Origin: Calditrichota bacterium
Lineage (GTDB): Bacteria; Electryoneota; RPQS01
DNA length: 64,000 bases
Reading direction: 5' to 3'
NCBI GenBank assembly: GCA_020637395.1
Contig: JACJWA010000003.1
Coordinates: 1-64,000 of the forward strand
Below, in pieces: positions 25,174 through 34,445 of the stretch (position 1 is its first letter; each line of letters opens with the position of its first letter). The position numbers were made by a program, and so were the translations under genes. The notes under the pieces were generated by a model that was not told where the DNA came from, did not search any database, and was given only the letters and a program-made list of their open reading frames with translations.

Positions 25174-26664
25174 ATGGACATTAGAGCACAAGTCTCAATG
25201 GTGTTTCACCTCGACAAATGTATCGGATGTCATACGTGCAGCATCGCATGTAAGAACATCTGGACTGACCGACCGGGCGCAGAATACATGTGGTGGAACA
25301 ACGTCGAAACGAAGCCGGGAACGGGTTTTCCGCACCGTTGGGAAGATCAGGAGCGCTATAAAGGCGGCTGGAAACTAAACGGAAGTAAATCGCTTCAGTT
25401 GAAATCGCAGTCCAAATTGAGCGGGCTGCTGAAGCTCTTCTACAACCCAAATCAACCGGGACTTGAAGATTACTACGAACCGTGGACGTACGAGTACGAG
25501 AATCTCTTTGACGCTCCAGAGGGCGACGATCAGCCGACAGCCAGACCGGTATCTCAGATTACCGGTGAAGAAATGAAGATCGAGGCTGGTCCGAATTGGG
25601 ATGACGATCTGTCAGGCTCTCCCGTCTACGCCGCGAATGATGTAAACTACGACGGACTTACTCCAGAGGAACGGCAGCAACTGTTCGAGATTCAGCGAGT
25701 CGCGTTCATGTATCTGCCGCGAATTTGTAATCACTGCGCCAACCCGAGTTGTGTGGCATCTTGTCCATCAGGCGCACTTTACAAACGCGGCGAAGATGGA
25801 ATCGTGCTGATCAATCAGGACGTTTGCCGCGGCTGGCGCGCCTGCGTCTCAGCTTGCCCGTACAAGAAGATCTACTATAATTGGGTAACAGGAAAATCTG
25901 AGAAGTGCATTCTGTGTTACCCACGTCTTGAAACCGGACAGGCTCCCGCTTGCTTCCATTCCTGCGTGGGCCGAATTCGCTATCTTGGCGTTCTTCTATA
26001 CGACGCAGATCGTATCGAAACAGCAATGAAAACGGCTGATCCGTTGTTGGTCGAGGCGCAGCGTGACGTAATCTGCGACCCTAATGATGAAAATGTCATC
26101 GCAAGTGCGCGCGCAAATGGAATCAGCGATGAGTTTCTTGAAGCTGCGCGCAAATCTCCCGTGTACAAATACGTCGTTAAGTGGAAACTTGCTCTTCCGT
26201 TACACATCGAGTATCGAACTATGCCGATGCTCTTCTATGTCCCGCCGCTCTTGCCGGTTATGGGAAAAGACGGCGATCAACCGTATGATCATGCGGATCA
26301 AACGTTGTTTAGCTCTTTGGACAAAGCAAGACTTTCGATCAAATACATGGCTCGCCTCTTCAGTGCTGGAAACGAAGCAGTGGTTACGGCCGCCCTCAGA
26401 AAACTAATGGCCGTCAGATACTACAAACGTATGCAGGATGTCGGAGATGTGGACGATGACAATGTTCGCAGAATCATGCGCGAAGCTGGCACGACACCCG
26501 AAGAAGCGGAAGAAATCTACAGTCTGACTGCTATCCCGACTGTGCACAAGCGGTACGTCCTTCCGCCACTGCAACGAGAGGAAGCAATCGGTTCGCTCTG
26601 CGACGTTCAGGATTGCAAAGGCAGTTGCGGCTACATCAAGCAAGCCGGCGCGGGGAGGAAATAG
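25174..26664 (+). CDS. narH: Respiratory nitrate reductase beta subunit NarH
   Basis: A 496-residue iron-sulfur subunit carrying electrons from NarI to NarG. Four cysteine groups are visible: CIGCHTCSIACKN at the N-terminus, CNHCANPSCVASCPSGA, CRGWRACVSACPYKK (a Trp in place of one Cys, as in the 3Fe-4S site of NarH) and CILCYPRLETGQAPACFHSC. GAGGTGA lies five bases before the ATG. It is directly downstream of narG and two bases from narJ. Confidence 0.95.
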   Translation: MDIRAQVSMVFHLDKCIGCHTCSIACKNIWTDRPGAEYMWWNNVETKPGTGFPHRWEDQERYKGGWKLNGSKSLQLKSQSKLSGLLKLFYNPNQPGLEDYYEPWTYEYENLFDAPEGDDQPTARPVSQITGEEMKIEAGPNWDDDLSGSPVYAANDVNYDGLTPEERQQLFEIQRVAFMYLPRICNHCANPSCVASCPSGALYKRGEDGIVLINQDVCRGWRACVSACPYKKIYYNWVTGKSEKCILCYPRLETGQAPACFHSCVGRIRYLGVLLYDADRIETAMKTADPLLVEAQRDVICDPNDENVIASARANGISDEFLEAARKSPVYKYVVKWKLALPLHIEYRTMPMLFYVPPLLPVMGKDGDQPYDHADQTLFSSLDKARLSIKYMARLFSAGNEAVVTAALRKLMAVRYYKRMQDVGDVDDDNVRRIMREAGTTPEEAEEIYSLTAIPTVHKRYVLPPLQREEAIGSLCDVQDCKGSCGYIKQAGAGRK

Positions 26665-26665
26665 T

Positions 26666-27202
26666 ATGTCTCGATTTATCGTCGGTAACAATTTCGAGCA
26701 ACTTGCTGTACTGCTCAGCCATCCTCAAGTCAACTATCTGGAGCTTGCCCAGGCTCTCGCGGAAGCCGTGGACTCAAAACACGCAACCCGGCACATCAAA
26801 GCTTTTCTTAAGGAAATAGAATCGCTCTCGATCACTGATCTTCAAGAGCTGTATTCGAAGACCTTTGATTTGAATCCGGTTACGTCACCCGCCTTAAGTG
26901 TCCACCTCTTTGGAGTGGAAAGTTTCAAGAGGTCGCACTTGATGGTCGGGCTGCTCGACATGTATCGCAAGACTGCGTATGTTTCCACAGGCGAGTCTGC
27001 CGACCACATGAGCACAGTAATTGGGTTTCTACCATGCGCTTCTGTGGTCGACCGCAAAGAACTTTCGACATACGTAATTTTACCCGGGCTGATGAAAATG
27101 GCGGAGTTTCTGGCTTCGAAAAACAATCCATTCGCGCATCTACTCAAAGCGGCTTGCGAAATCGTTGAGACCGAGGCAGGAAAGGAGGCCGTCTATGCTT
27201 GA
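26666..27202 (+). CDS. narJ: Nitrate reductase assembly chaperone NarJ
   Basis: A 178-residue member of the NarJ/TorD chaperone family, needed to insert the molybdenum cofactor into NarG. Family features are the helical fold, SALSVHLFGVE-like segment (here PALSVHLFGVESFKRSH) and the LPGLMKMAEFL stretch. It sits between narH and narI in the canonical order and its end overlaps the next start by 8 bp. Cytoplasmic. Confidence 0.9.
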   Translation: MSRFIVGNNFEQLAVLLSHPQVNYLELAQALAEAVDSKHATRHIKAFLKEIESLSITDLQELYSKTFDLNPVTSPALSVHLFGVESFKRSHLMVGLLDMYRKTAYVSTGESADHMSTVIGFLPCASVVDRKELSTYVILPGLMKMAEFLASKNNPFAHLLKAACEIVETEAGKEAVYA

Positions 27203-28511
27203 GCTGTTCCTGTTCGTTGGCCTGCCGTACGCGGCCACGATCGTCTGTATCGTCGGAACCGTCCGGCGATTCAAATATGATCGCTATGGAATCACGACGC
27301 TGTCTTCTCAATTTCTTGAAGGCAAGAAAATGCTTTGGGGTTCCGCTCCTTGGCACATCGGAATATTGACAGTATTCTTGGGTCATTTTGTCGCTTTTCT
27401 TGTTCCGGGTGTGTGGCAACGGCTGATGGCAATTCCTTCGCTGCTTACCATAGCGGAGACTCTTGGCATGGCCGCAAGCCTTATTTGCCTTGTCGGTTTG
27501 ATAGTACTCATATTTCGTCGCGCTACTACAGCACGGTTGCAGAAGACAACAAAGCTTGCCGATTTCATAGTTGCATTGCTCTTGCTTGGGCAAATCGCTT
27601 TGGGGTTAATGATCGCCGGTGGTTTCCGGTGGGGTGCAAGCTGGTCCACCGGCACCTTAGCCCCGTACATTTGGAGCCTCATAACACTCGGCCCCGACAT
27701 CTCGGTCATTCGCGACATGCCCGTAATTATTCAGGCGCATATTGTCGGTGCGTGGTTAATTGTCTTTATTTTCCCGTTTACTCGGTTGATTCATATGATC
27801 ACGGTTCCCATACACTACTTGATGCGATCGCCGCAAAAAGTAGTATGGACAAACCCGCGCCGCAATGCGAGTGCTGTTGTCGCCCGGGCGGACCAGAACT
27901 CCCGCAGACACTTTATCAAAGCCTCTCTCGGGTTGAGCGCCGCCGGATTGCTGCTCTCCGTCGGAGTGCTTGACAAACTTGGTCGTTTTTTTCAAATGCC
28001 CGGTTTGCATCATGACGAGGAAGCAGATCTACTTGAAACTCGGCTGCGGCGGTTGCAGTTAACTGCCGAAGAGAAACAACTCGAATTAGAGCGCTTGCGC
28101 AGCAATGAAATCTACGTCTCCAAGCTTTCCGACCTGAATGGATCGACGGGAAAGTATTTCATTGACTATGCAATGCGACCCGGCCTTGCTTTTAGATCAG
28201 AAGACGGTTGGCCGATGCTGCTCTCTGCCAAATGCACGCATCTCGGCTGCACCGTCGGAAATCAGGTTGACGCAAATGGCAAGATACTGTGTCCGTGCCA
28301 TGTCTCGTATTTCGACGTAAAGACTGGATTGCCAAATGAAGGCGCTCCGGCGAAAGCTCCGCTCGACCGCATCGCGTGGATTGTTCGCGACGAACAGGGT
28401 GCGGAGATCGCGACGGAAAGTTCGCGTGGTTCCCGGACCGGCCGAATTGATCCGCAAATGGCTGAATACTATTCCCTCTACATCGTAAGATCACTCTCGG
28501 CGGAGGCATGA
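27195..28511 (+). CDS. narI: Fusion of nitrate reductase gamma subunit NarI with a Rieske iron-sulfur protein
   Basis: A 438-residue fusion. Residues ~1-225 are NarI: five membrane helices with four haem-ligand histidines (PWHIGIL, LGHFVAF, IIQAHIVGAW, TRLIHMITVP). A twin-arginine-type segment, NSRRHFIKASLGLSAAGLLL, then starts a sixth helix. After it come a charged helical linker and a Rieske domain with the 2Fe-2S ligands CTHLGC and CPCHVSYFD. In NarI the C-terminus is cytoplasmic, so the internal Tat-like signal explains how the Rieske head reaches the outside. AAGGAGG precedes the ATG. Next comes cytochrome b, overlapping by 4 bp. The fusion would link quinol oxidation by the b/Rieske pair with NarI in one polypeptide. 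Confidence 0.9.
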   Translation: MLELFLFVGLPYAATIVCIVGTVRRFKYDRYGITTLSSQFLEGKKMLWGSAPWHIGILTVFLGHFVAFLVPGVWQRLMAIPSLLTIAETLGMAASLICLVGLIVLIFRRATTARLQKTTKLADFIVALLLLGQIALGLMIAGGFRWGASWSTGTLAPYIWSLITLGPDISVIRDMPVIIQAHIVGAWLIVFIFPFTRLIHMITVPIHYLMRSPQKVVWTNPRRNASAVVARADQNSRRHFIKASLGLSAAGLLLSVGVLDKLGRFFQMPGLHHDEEADLLETRLRRLQLTAEEKQLELERLRSNEIYVSKLSDLNGSTGKYFIDYAMRPGLAFRSEDGWPMLLSAKCTHLGCTVGNQVDANGKILCPCHVSYFDVKTGLPNEGAPAKAPLDRIAWIVRDEQGAEIATESSRGSRTGRIDPQMAEYYSLYIVRSLSAEA

Positions 28512-29608
28512 TGAAGAGATCGTTTGTCGCGTCCACATTTGATTTTCTTTCCTCACGGCTTCCCATTGAGAAGTTAAGCTTTAAGCACATGGTGACGGAG
28601 AAGGATGTTCCCGTTCATCGCATGTCGTGGGGATACTACGTCGGGGGATTGGCGCTCTTCTTTTTCATCATCCAAGTAGTGACAGGGCTGATGCTCCTGT
28701 TTTATTACGAACCAACGGTCAGTGAAGCGCACGAGTCCGTGGAGTACATCACCCATTTTGTCACGATGGGTGCACTCGTCAGAAATCTTCACGCGTGGTC
28801 AGCGTCGTTCATGATCTTCTGTGTCATCACTCACATGCTAACGTCGCTCGCAATGAAGGCGTTTGCAAAGCCGCGTGAGATTACATGGATCGCGGGTGTC
28901 CTGTTGCTGCTTGTTACTTTCGGATTCGGATTCACCGGCTATCTTCTTCCTTGGAATCAAATCGCAGTAAATGCGACCAAGGTTGGATTAGCCTCAATCG
29001 ATCAGGTGGGACAGTATTTGCCGGCGGCTCTCTCTCACCTCGCTGAGGATGTACGCGTGACGATTCAGGGTGCGCCTGCAATCGGTCAGGCGACACTGAG
29101 TCGCTTCTTCGCGTTGCATGTTGTAATTCTTCCGCTGCTCGTACTTGGAGTGATCGGGCTGCATTTGTTGTCAGTTCAACTTCACGGAATGAGTCCAGGA
29201 ATCGAGGAGAAGCCCGTCCGCAAAGAGAAGTTTTTCCCGTTTTTCATTCTGAAGGACTTCAAAGAGTGGGGAATCGCGTTTCTCGTCGTCTTTGTGCTCG
29301 CACTTTGTTTGCCCTTCGATTCACTCTTTCCATACCCGCTGCTCGAACCCTACAACGCTCTCGGATCCACTCCGGACGGTATCAAGCCTGAATGGTATTT
29401 CTACTTCGTCTATTACCCAATGGAGCTGCTTCCCTTCTGGATCATTATTGTCGTCATGACTACGGCGAATCTCGGGCTATTTGCGGCGCCCTGGATATTC
29501 AAAGGTGCGAGTCACAAATTTATGCGCTGGATTGCATCGGCGATTGCGGCGTATTTGATTATCATGACTCTGTTTGGCGAAAGCATTTATCACGCCATTA
29601 AGGGATAA
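28508..29608 (+). CDS. Cytochrome b of a bc-type quinol oxidase module
   Basis: A 366-residue cytochrome b with about eight helices. Visible are the haem-histidine helices (RNLHAWSASFMIFCVITHML and FFALHVVILP...GLHLLSVQLHG), FTGYLLPWNQ, and the Qo-site signature PEWYFYF. It is fused in length like mitochondrial-type cytochrome b rather than split like b6/subunit IV. GGAGG lies before the ATGATG; the second ATG (28511) has the better spacing. The Rieske partner is the C-terminal part of the preceding gene and a cytochrome c follows, so a complete bc-like set is encoded inside the nar operon. Confidence 0.92.
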   Translation: MMKRSFVASTFDFLSSRLPIEKLSFKHMVTEKDVPVHRMSWGYYVGGLALFFFIIQVVTGLMLLFYYEPTVSEAHESVEYITHFVTMGALVRNLHAWSASFMIFCVITHMLTSLAMKAFAKPREITWIAGVLLLLVTFGFGFTGYLLPWNQIAVNATKVGLASIDQVGQYLPAALSHLAEDVRVTIQGAPAIGQATLSRFFALHVVILPLLVLGVIGLHLLSVQLHGMSPGIEEKPVRKEKFFPFFILKDFKEWGIAFLVVFVLALCLPFDSLFPYPLLEPYNALGSTPDGIKPEWYFYFVYYPMELLPFWIIIVVMTTANLGLFAAPWIFKGASHKFMRWIASAIAAYLIIMTLFGESIYHAIKG

Positions 29609-29613
29609 TAGCT

Positions 29614-30189
29614 ATGGTCAAGTTTGTTTTTATTGTGGCGCTGGTTTTCATTGGGAACTGCTTCGCTTATCCGGAGTTCCAGCGTTTTTCACAGGAGAAT
29701 TCGGGCCGTCCTATAAACTGCGCCATGTGCCACGTCAATGGTGATGGACCCGAAGGCGCTTCGCGGGGCCAAATCGGAAGTCTCACTCCCGTCGAGCTGA
29801 ACAGACTAAATGCCGCTCGCGGCGCCTTCGCACCCGGCATGCCCGTCGAAAGCCCAATTCTAAACGCGTTTGGTAACAATATCATCAGGAAAATCGGCAA
29901 AACGAAATTCCTCGAGTTACGGGCGCACCCCGAGCAACTTGCCGAAGCTTACGGTTTCCAAAGCGATCTCGATGAAGATGGAATCCCCGATGCTCAGGAA
30001 TACTTGGATGGTACAAATCCTCTTAATCGCTCGCACGGCAATCCATGGAAGCTATTTGTTCACAATCTAAACCAATACAAACTGCACATATTCTTGATCA
30101 TTCTCGCGACGGTTGCGGGCTTCTATGGCCTGAGCAACCTGCTGCACGGATTCGCAATTCAAGCCGAATCACATGAAGCGAGAAATTAG
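29614..30189 (+). CDS. Monohaem cytochrome c with Ca-binding-like loop and C-terminal anchor
   Basis: A 191-residue exported protein: signal peptide (MVKFVFIVALVFIGNCFA), one haem site CAMCH near residue 36, a loop SDLDEDGIPDAQEYLDG resembling EF-hand/thrombospondin-type calcium repeats, and a C-terminal helix (IFLIILATVAGFYGLSNLL). It follows cytochrome b by 5 bp and probably receives electrons from the Rieske head. It is unlike cytochrome c1 in length. Confidence 0.8.
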   Translation: MVKFVFIVALVFIGNCFAYPEFQRFSQENSGRPINCAMCHVNGDGPEGASRGQIGSLTPVELNRLNAARGAFAPGMPVESPILNAFGNNIIRKIGKTKFLELRAHPEQLAEAYGFQSDLDEDGIPDAQEYLDGTNPLNRSHGNPWKLFVHNLNQYKLHIFLIILATVAGFYGLSNLLHGFAIQAESHEARN

Positions 30190-30213
30190 CATCTCGAAAT
30201 TTGAGGGATCGCC

Positions 30214-31740
30214 ATGCAAGAAAATAGTAAGGCAATTCAAGTACTGATCCTCAATACGCTCGCGTTCACAGTCTGTTTCGCGGCGTGGATGATGAACGGT
30301 GTGTTGATTACCTACCTGGTGGACAATGGAGTGTTTCATTGGGACAAGGCTCAGATGGGATGGTTGATTGGCATACCCGTCTTGACGGGATCAATCACCC
30401 GGCTGCCTGTCGGAATTCTCACGGATAAATATGGCGGTCGTGTCGTCTACAGCGTGCTAATGCTCCTGGCCGCCGTTCCCATGTTCTTGGTGAGCTATGC
30501 CAACAACTTCACACAATTCATGTTGGCAGGACTCGGCTTTGGATTGACCGGAGCCTCGTTCGCGGTCGGAATTGCTTATACGTCTGTGTGGTTCAAAAAA
30601 GAGAGACAAGGCACGGCGTTAGGTATTTTCGGAGCAGGAAACGCAGGAGCGGCGCTGACAAGCATGGGAGCTCCATTTGTATTGCGTTGGCTTACGGATG
30701 GCGGCACGAATCTCGAGGGTTGGCGAATGCTCCCGAGAATGTACGCTGGAGGACTTGTCGCTATGGCCGTATTGTTTATCCTCTTTTCACACACGAAACT
30801 TGCCGGGCACAGTCAGGGATACACTCTTAGGCAGCGCCTTGAACCGCTAAAACACATGAGAGTTTGGAGATTCGGTGCCTACTACTTTTTGGTGTTTGGC
30901 GGATTTGTCGCACTTGCACAGTGGCTGATCCCGTACTATGTCAGCGTCTATTCAGTGACAATTGCGACGGCAGGTTTGTTGGCTGCAATCTTTAGTTTGC
31001 CCTCCGGCGTAATTCGCGCGCTGGGAGGATGGATGTCCGACAGATTTGGCGCACGCAAAGTCATGTATTGGGTACTCGGGGTGTGTGTGATATGCTGCGG
31101 TCTCTTGATCATTCCCAAAATGGACATCCAGTCACCGGGACAAGGCGTAATCGCGGCGAAAGGGGGAACAGTCACCGAAGTCTCAGATTCCGCTATTTCC
31201 GTGGACGGAACACCTTACAATCTTAGGCCTAAGCCGCAAGGTTGGCGAGAACACCTTGATCAAGCAACCTATGTGATTCCGGCGGGCACATTTTGGCAAG
31301 AACCGGTCGTACAAGTCGGCGACAAAGTAAAGAAGAAGGAATTACTCGCCAAAGGCGTAACGCATCTCTACTTTCAAGCGAACATCTGGATCTTCACGGT
31401 ACTCGTGTTTATCGTGGGAATCATGATGGGCATCGGTAAGGCCGCCGTATATAAACACATTCCGGACTATTTCCCCGACGATGTTGGCGTAGTCGGAGGA
31501 ATTGTCGGCGTCGTCGGTGGATTAGGTGGGTTCTTCTGTCCGATTATTTTCGGATACTTATTGAAAGGAACGGGTATCTGGACAACGTGTTGGATGTTCT
31601 TTGCAGCTTTTAGCGCCTGGTGTTTGTGGTGGATGCACCGAGTTATTCAACGAATGATGCGCGAAAAACAGCCCGTATTGATGCGGCAGATTGAGGATCA
31701 TCACTCTCTGCCAATAACCACGGCAGTTCCTTCAAACTAA
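30214..31740 (+). CDS. narK: NarK-type nitrate/nitrite transporter with periplasmic insertion
   Basis: A 508-residue MFS transporter of the NarK family. The N-terminal half has the MFS motif GILTDKYGGRVVY and the nitrate-porter glycine signature GIFGAGNAGAALTS; the second motif A is GGWMSDRFGARKV. Between helices 9 and 10 (about residues 304-388) there is an extra ~85-residue segment, including GVIAAKGGTVTEVSD and VVQVGDKVKKKELLAKG. It reads like a barrel-sandwich (biotinyl/lipoyl-like) fold and should lie on the outer side. It lies 24 bp after the cytochrome c gene and 13 bp before the second transporter. Confidence 0.9.
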   Translation: MQENSKAIQVLILNTLAFTVCFAAWMMNGVLITYLVDNGVFHWDKAQMGWLIGIPVLTGSITRLPVGILTDKYGGRVVYSVLMLLAAVPMFLVSYANNFTQFMLAGLGFGLTGASFAVGIAYTSVWFKKERQGTALGIFGAGNAGAALTSMGAPFVLRWLTDGGTNLEGWRMLPRMYAGGLVAMAVLFILFSHTKLAGHSQGYTLRQRLEPLKHMRVWRFGAYYFLVFGGFVALAQWLIPYYVSVYSVTIATAGLLAAIFSLPSGVIRALGGWMSDRFGARKVMYWVLGVCVICCGLLIIPKMDIQSPGQGVIAAKGGTVTEVSDSAISVDGTPYNLRPKPQGWREHLDQATYVIPAGTFWQEPVVQVGDKVKKKELLAKGVTHLYFQANIWIFTVLVFIVGIMMGIGKAAVYKHIPDYFPDDVGVVGGIVGVVGGLGGFFCPIIFGYLLKGTGIWTTCWMFFAAFSAWCLWWMHRVIQRMMREKQPVLMRQIEDHHSLPITTAVPSN

Positions 31741-31753
31741 CCGGACTACGCAC

Positions 31754-33301
31754 ATGGGACACTCCCTTACAAATTGGAATGTTGAAGACAACGTCTTCTG
31801 GGAATCAGAAGGCAAGCGCATCGCGAACCGCAATCTCTGGATATCAATTCCTTGTTTGCTGTGCGGCTTCGCCGTTTGGATGTATTGGTCGATTGTCACA
31901 ACGAAGATGCAGGAACTTGGGTTCGTGTTCGATCCCGATCCGGCAAAGAATAAGGCGATGCTCTACACCTTGATATCCATAGCCGGTCTCACAGGTGCGA
32001 CGCTGCGCATTCCTAACTCGTTTTTCGTTGCACTGAGCGGTGGAAGAAACGTCATCGTCGCTACGACAGCTTTGTTGATCCTTCCTGCAATCGGGCTGGG
32101 ACTTGCACTGCGCGAGCCGGGCACATCCTATTCGACGTTCGTGATTCTCTCCGCGCTCTCCGGCATCGGAGGCGGTGCATTTGCATCTTCAATGTCTAAC
32201 ATCAGCATCTTCTTCCCCAAACGGGTACAGGGAACGGCACTGGGATTAAATGCAGGTCTTGGAAATCTCGGCGTCAGCGTAATGCAAGTACTGTTGCCCT
32301 TCACAATGACGTTTGGAATGTTTGGTGCTTTTGGCGGCGGTGCCTACAGTATGCCCACAACCGGTGCTTCGGTGTGGATTCAAAACAGTGGATTTGTGTG
32401 GGTGCCGATTCTGCTGGTTCTTACGATTCTTGCCTGGTTCTTAATGAACAACATGGCGACGCACAATGTCGGTTCAGCGCCCACAGCGATTGGCAAAATG
32501 CTGTATCTCACCGCTCTGGGTTTCGCGTCCGCGGCTGTCGGCTTGTATTTGCTGATTTCTCTGAAAGTGAATATGTGGATCGTTCTTCCCATCACGATAC
32601 TACTGACACTTGCGCTTATTCGCTATTTGTCGCCTGAGAAGATTCGTACAAACCTGAAAAAGCAGTATGCAATCTTCGGTGAGAAGCATAATTGGGTAAT
32701 GACTTGGCTCTATGTGATGACGTTTGGATCATTTATTGGATACTCTGCGGCATTTCCGAAGTTGATACAGGACGTCTTTGGTTACCTGCCCGATGGCTCT
32801 ATCAATCCCAACGCGCCGAATCCATTTGCGTACGCTTGGCTCGGGCCACTTGTCGGATCGCTAATTCGTCCGGTGGGAGGTTGGTTGTCAGACAAATTTG
32901 GAGGCGCGCGTGTCACACATTGGGACACGATCGTCATGATCGCTGCTGCGCTGGGTGTAGCTTACAACGTGAAGGCTGCGAATGACGCGCCAAACCCTGA
33001 AGTCTATTTCTTTCCGTTCCTGATTCTCTTCTTGTTGTTGTTCGTCACAACGGGCATAGGAAACGGATCTACGTTCCGAATGATACCGATGATCTTCGAG
33101 CCTCATCAGGCAGGCCCCGTGCTGGGGTGGACTTCGGCCGTTGCCGCCTACGGTGCATTCATTATTCCGAAAGTATTTGGCGCACAAATCCAAGCAGGGC
33201 ATCCGGAATATGCACTGTACGGTTTCGCCGTCTACTATGGCAGTTGTTTATTGGTTAACTGGTGGTTTTACGCGCGACGGAATGCCGAGATCAAGTGCTA
33301 A
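31754..33301 (+). CDS. narK2: NarK-type nitrate/nitrite transporter, second copy
   Basis: A 515-residue MFS protein related to NarK/NasA. Visible are the first-half signature (LRIPNSFFVALSGGRNV), the glycine-rich porter motif GLNAGLGNLGVSVMQ and the second-half GGWLSDKFGGARVTHW. It lacks the insertion of the preceding NarK. Two different NarK proteins often occur as a pair, one nitrate/proton symporter and one nitrate/nitrite antiporter; which is which cannot be told. It is 13 bp downstream in the same transcript. Confidence 0.9.
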   Translation: MGHSLTNWNVEDNVFWESEGKRIANRNLWISIPCLLCGFAVWMYWSIVTTKMQELGFVFDPDPAKNKAMLYTLISIAGLTGATLRIPNSFFVALSGGRNVIVATTALLILPAIGLGLALREPGTSYSTFVILSALSGIGGGAFASSMSNISIFFPKRVQGTALGLNAGLGNLGVSVMQVLLPFTMTFGMFGAFGGGAYSMPTTGASVWIQNSGFVWVPILLVLTILAWFLMNNMATHNVGSAPTAIGKMLYLTALGFASAAVGLYLLISLKVNMWIVLPITILLTLALIRYLSPEKIRTNLKKQYAIFGEKHNWVMTWLYVMTFGSFIGYSAAFPKLIQDVFGYLPDGSINPNAPNPFAYAWLGPLVGSLIRPVGGWLSDKFGGARVTHWDTIVMIAAALGVAYNVKAANDAPNPEVYFFPFLILFLLLFVTTGIGNGSTFRMIPMIFEPHQAGPVLGWTSAVAAYGAFIIPKVFGAQIQAGHPEYALYGFAVYYGSCLLVNWWFYARRNAEIKC

Positions 33302-33330
33302 AAACTAAAACAAAATAGGTGAAAAACAGG

Positions 33331-34029
33331 ATGGAAAATTTGCTTGAAACTCCCGTCGGGCAGCTCGTCGTTGAAAAGCCAAGTAGAGCTCGAATATTTC
33401 AAAGACACAAAATAGATTTCTGTTGCGGTGGAGGTCGGTCCCTCAATGTGGTTTGCGCGGAAAAAAACATTGACCCACAAACTATCAAAGCAGAACTGGC
33501 CGACCAAGATAGTCGGGAAGACACTAATTCGGAGCCAGATTGGTCGAATGCAAAGTTATCGGCACTTGTCGATAACATTCTTGCGCAGCACCATGACTAT
33601 CTGAAGAATGCGCTTCCGCATCTTGGCGAAATGGCTGAAAAGGTCTACCGCGTTCATGGTGAGCATCATCCGGAAATGCTCGACGTTCTTCAGACTTTTT
33701 CCGGACTGTATGCTGAATTAGATTCCCACATGTACAAGGAGGAGAACATCCTTTTCCCTGCGGTCAAGAGAATTGAGCAAGGCTCCCTGCCTGCCGAAGC
33801 TGCCGCACAGCTCTTTGGGCCGATCAGCGTTATGGAGCAGGAGCACGAATCGGCTGGCCAAGCGCTGTTGAAACTTAGAGAATTGACCAATGACTACACT
33901 CCGCCGGCTGACGCATGCAACACATTTCGTGGACTATTCGCTGGGCTGGAGGAGCTTGAGCGTGATTTACATTGGCACATCCACAAGGAGAACAACATCC
34001 TCTTCCCGCGTGCCCTAAGAGGTAAGTAA
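33331..34029 (+). CDS. ric: Iron-sulfur cluster repair di-iron protein (Ric/YtfE/ScdA family)
   Basis: A 232-residue protein. The N-terminal ScdA_N domain contains HKIDFCCGGGRSL (Cys-Cys), and the C-terminal hemerythrin-like domain supplies the di-iron ligands: HHDYLKNALPHL, HGEHHPE, SHMYKEENILFPA, EQEHESAG, HWHIHKENNILFPRAL. This family repairs Fe-S clusters damaged by nitric oxide or peroxide. The ATG at 33331 has AGGTGA 8 nt upstream; a GTG at 33319 is also in frame. As last gene of the nar operon it fits protection against NO produced during nitrate respiration, and it matches the Rrf2 regulator at the head. Confidence 0.92.
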   Translation: MENLLETPVGQLVVEKPSRARIFQRHKIDFCCGGGRSLNVVCAEKNIDPQTIKAELADQDSREDTNSEPDWSNAKLSALVDNILAQHHDYLKNALPHLGEMAEKVYRVHGEHHPEMLDVLQTFSGLYAELDSHMYKEENILFPAVKRIEQGSLPAEAAAQLFGPISVMEQEHESAGQALLKLRELTNDYTPPADACNTFRGLFAGLEELERDLHWHIHKENNILFPRALRGK

Positions 34030-34120
34030 ACGGGCCTGTTCACAGTTTTCTTCTTACGCCGACGTTGCCTACACAAGGGCACCAAACCCGACTACATAGA
34101 GAGACACGTTCATCTCGAAC

Positions 34121-34224
<104 letters not shown>

Positions 34225-34227
34225 ACT

Positions 34228-34265
34228 AAAGCCCTGCTAAAACATTGTTTTGCAGGGCTTTTTTT
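34228..34265 (+). terminator. Terminator after tRNA-Lys fragment A
   Basis: AAAGCCCTGC (34228-34237) pairs with GCAGGGCTTT (34252-34261), with AAAAC/GTTTT extending the stem past a bulged T. A run of seven T (34259-34265) follows on the plus strand. Confidence 0.85.
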
Positions 34266-34393
34266 GTTTTTCGGACTTGCGCAAGTGTTCAATCGTAAGT
34301 CCAGATTTTAGCAGCCAGTGTCAACTAAGACTGTTTTCCGTCAGCGCATTTGGCACAAAAGGGTCGGGAGTATTACGGTGTGATTTAGGGGTG

Positions 34394-34424
34394 TAAGTTC
34401 AGTCGGGTGACCCGACTGAACTTA
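34394..34424. repeat. 31-bp palindrome at the edge of the IS remnant
   Basis: Two perfect 15-bp arms (34394-34408 starting TAAGTTCAG, and 34410-34424 ending CTGAACTTA) around a single G. It directly precedes the IS3 remnant and shares the beginning TGTAAGTT with the remnant's right end, so it may be a rearranged IS end. Confidence 0.6.
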
Positions 34425-34445
34425 GTGGTGGCGACCCGATTTGGG

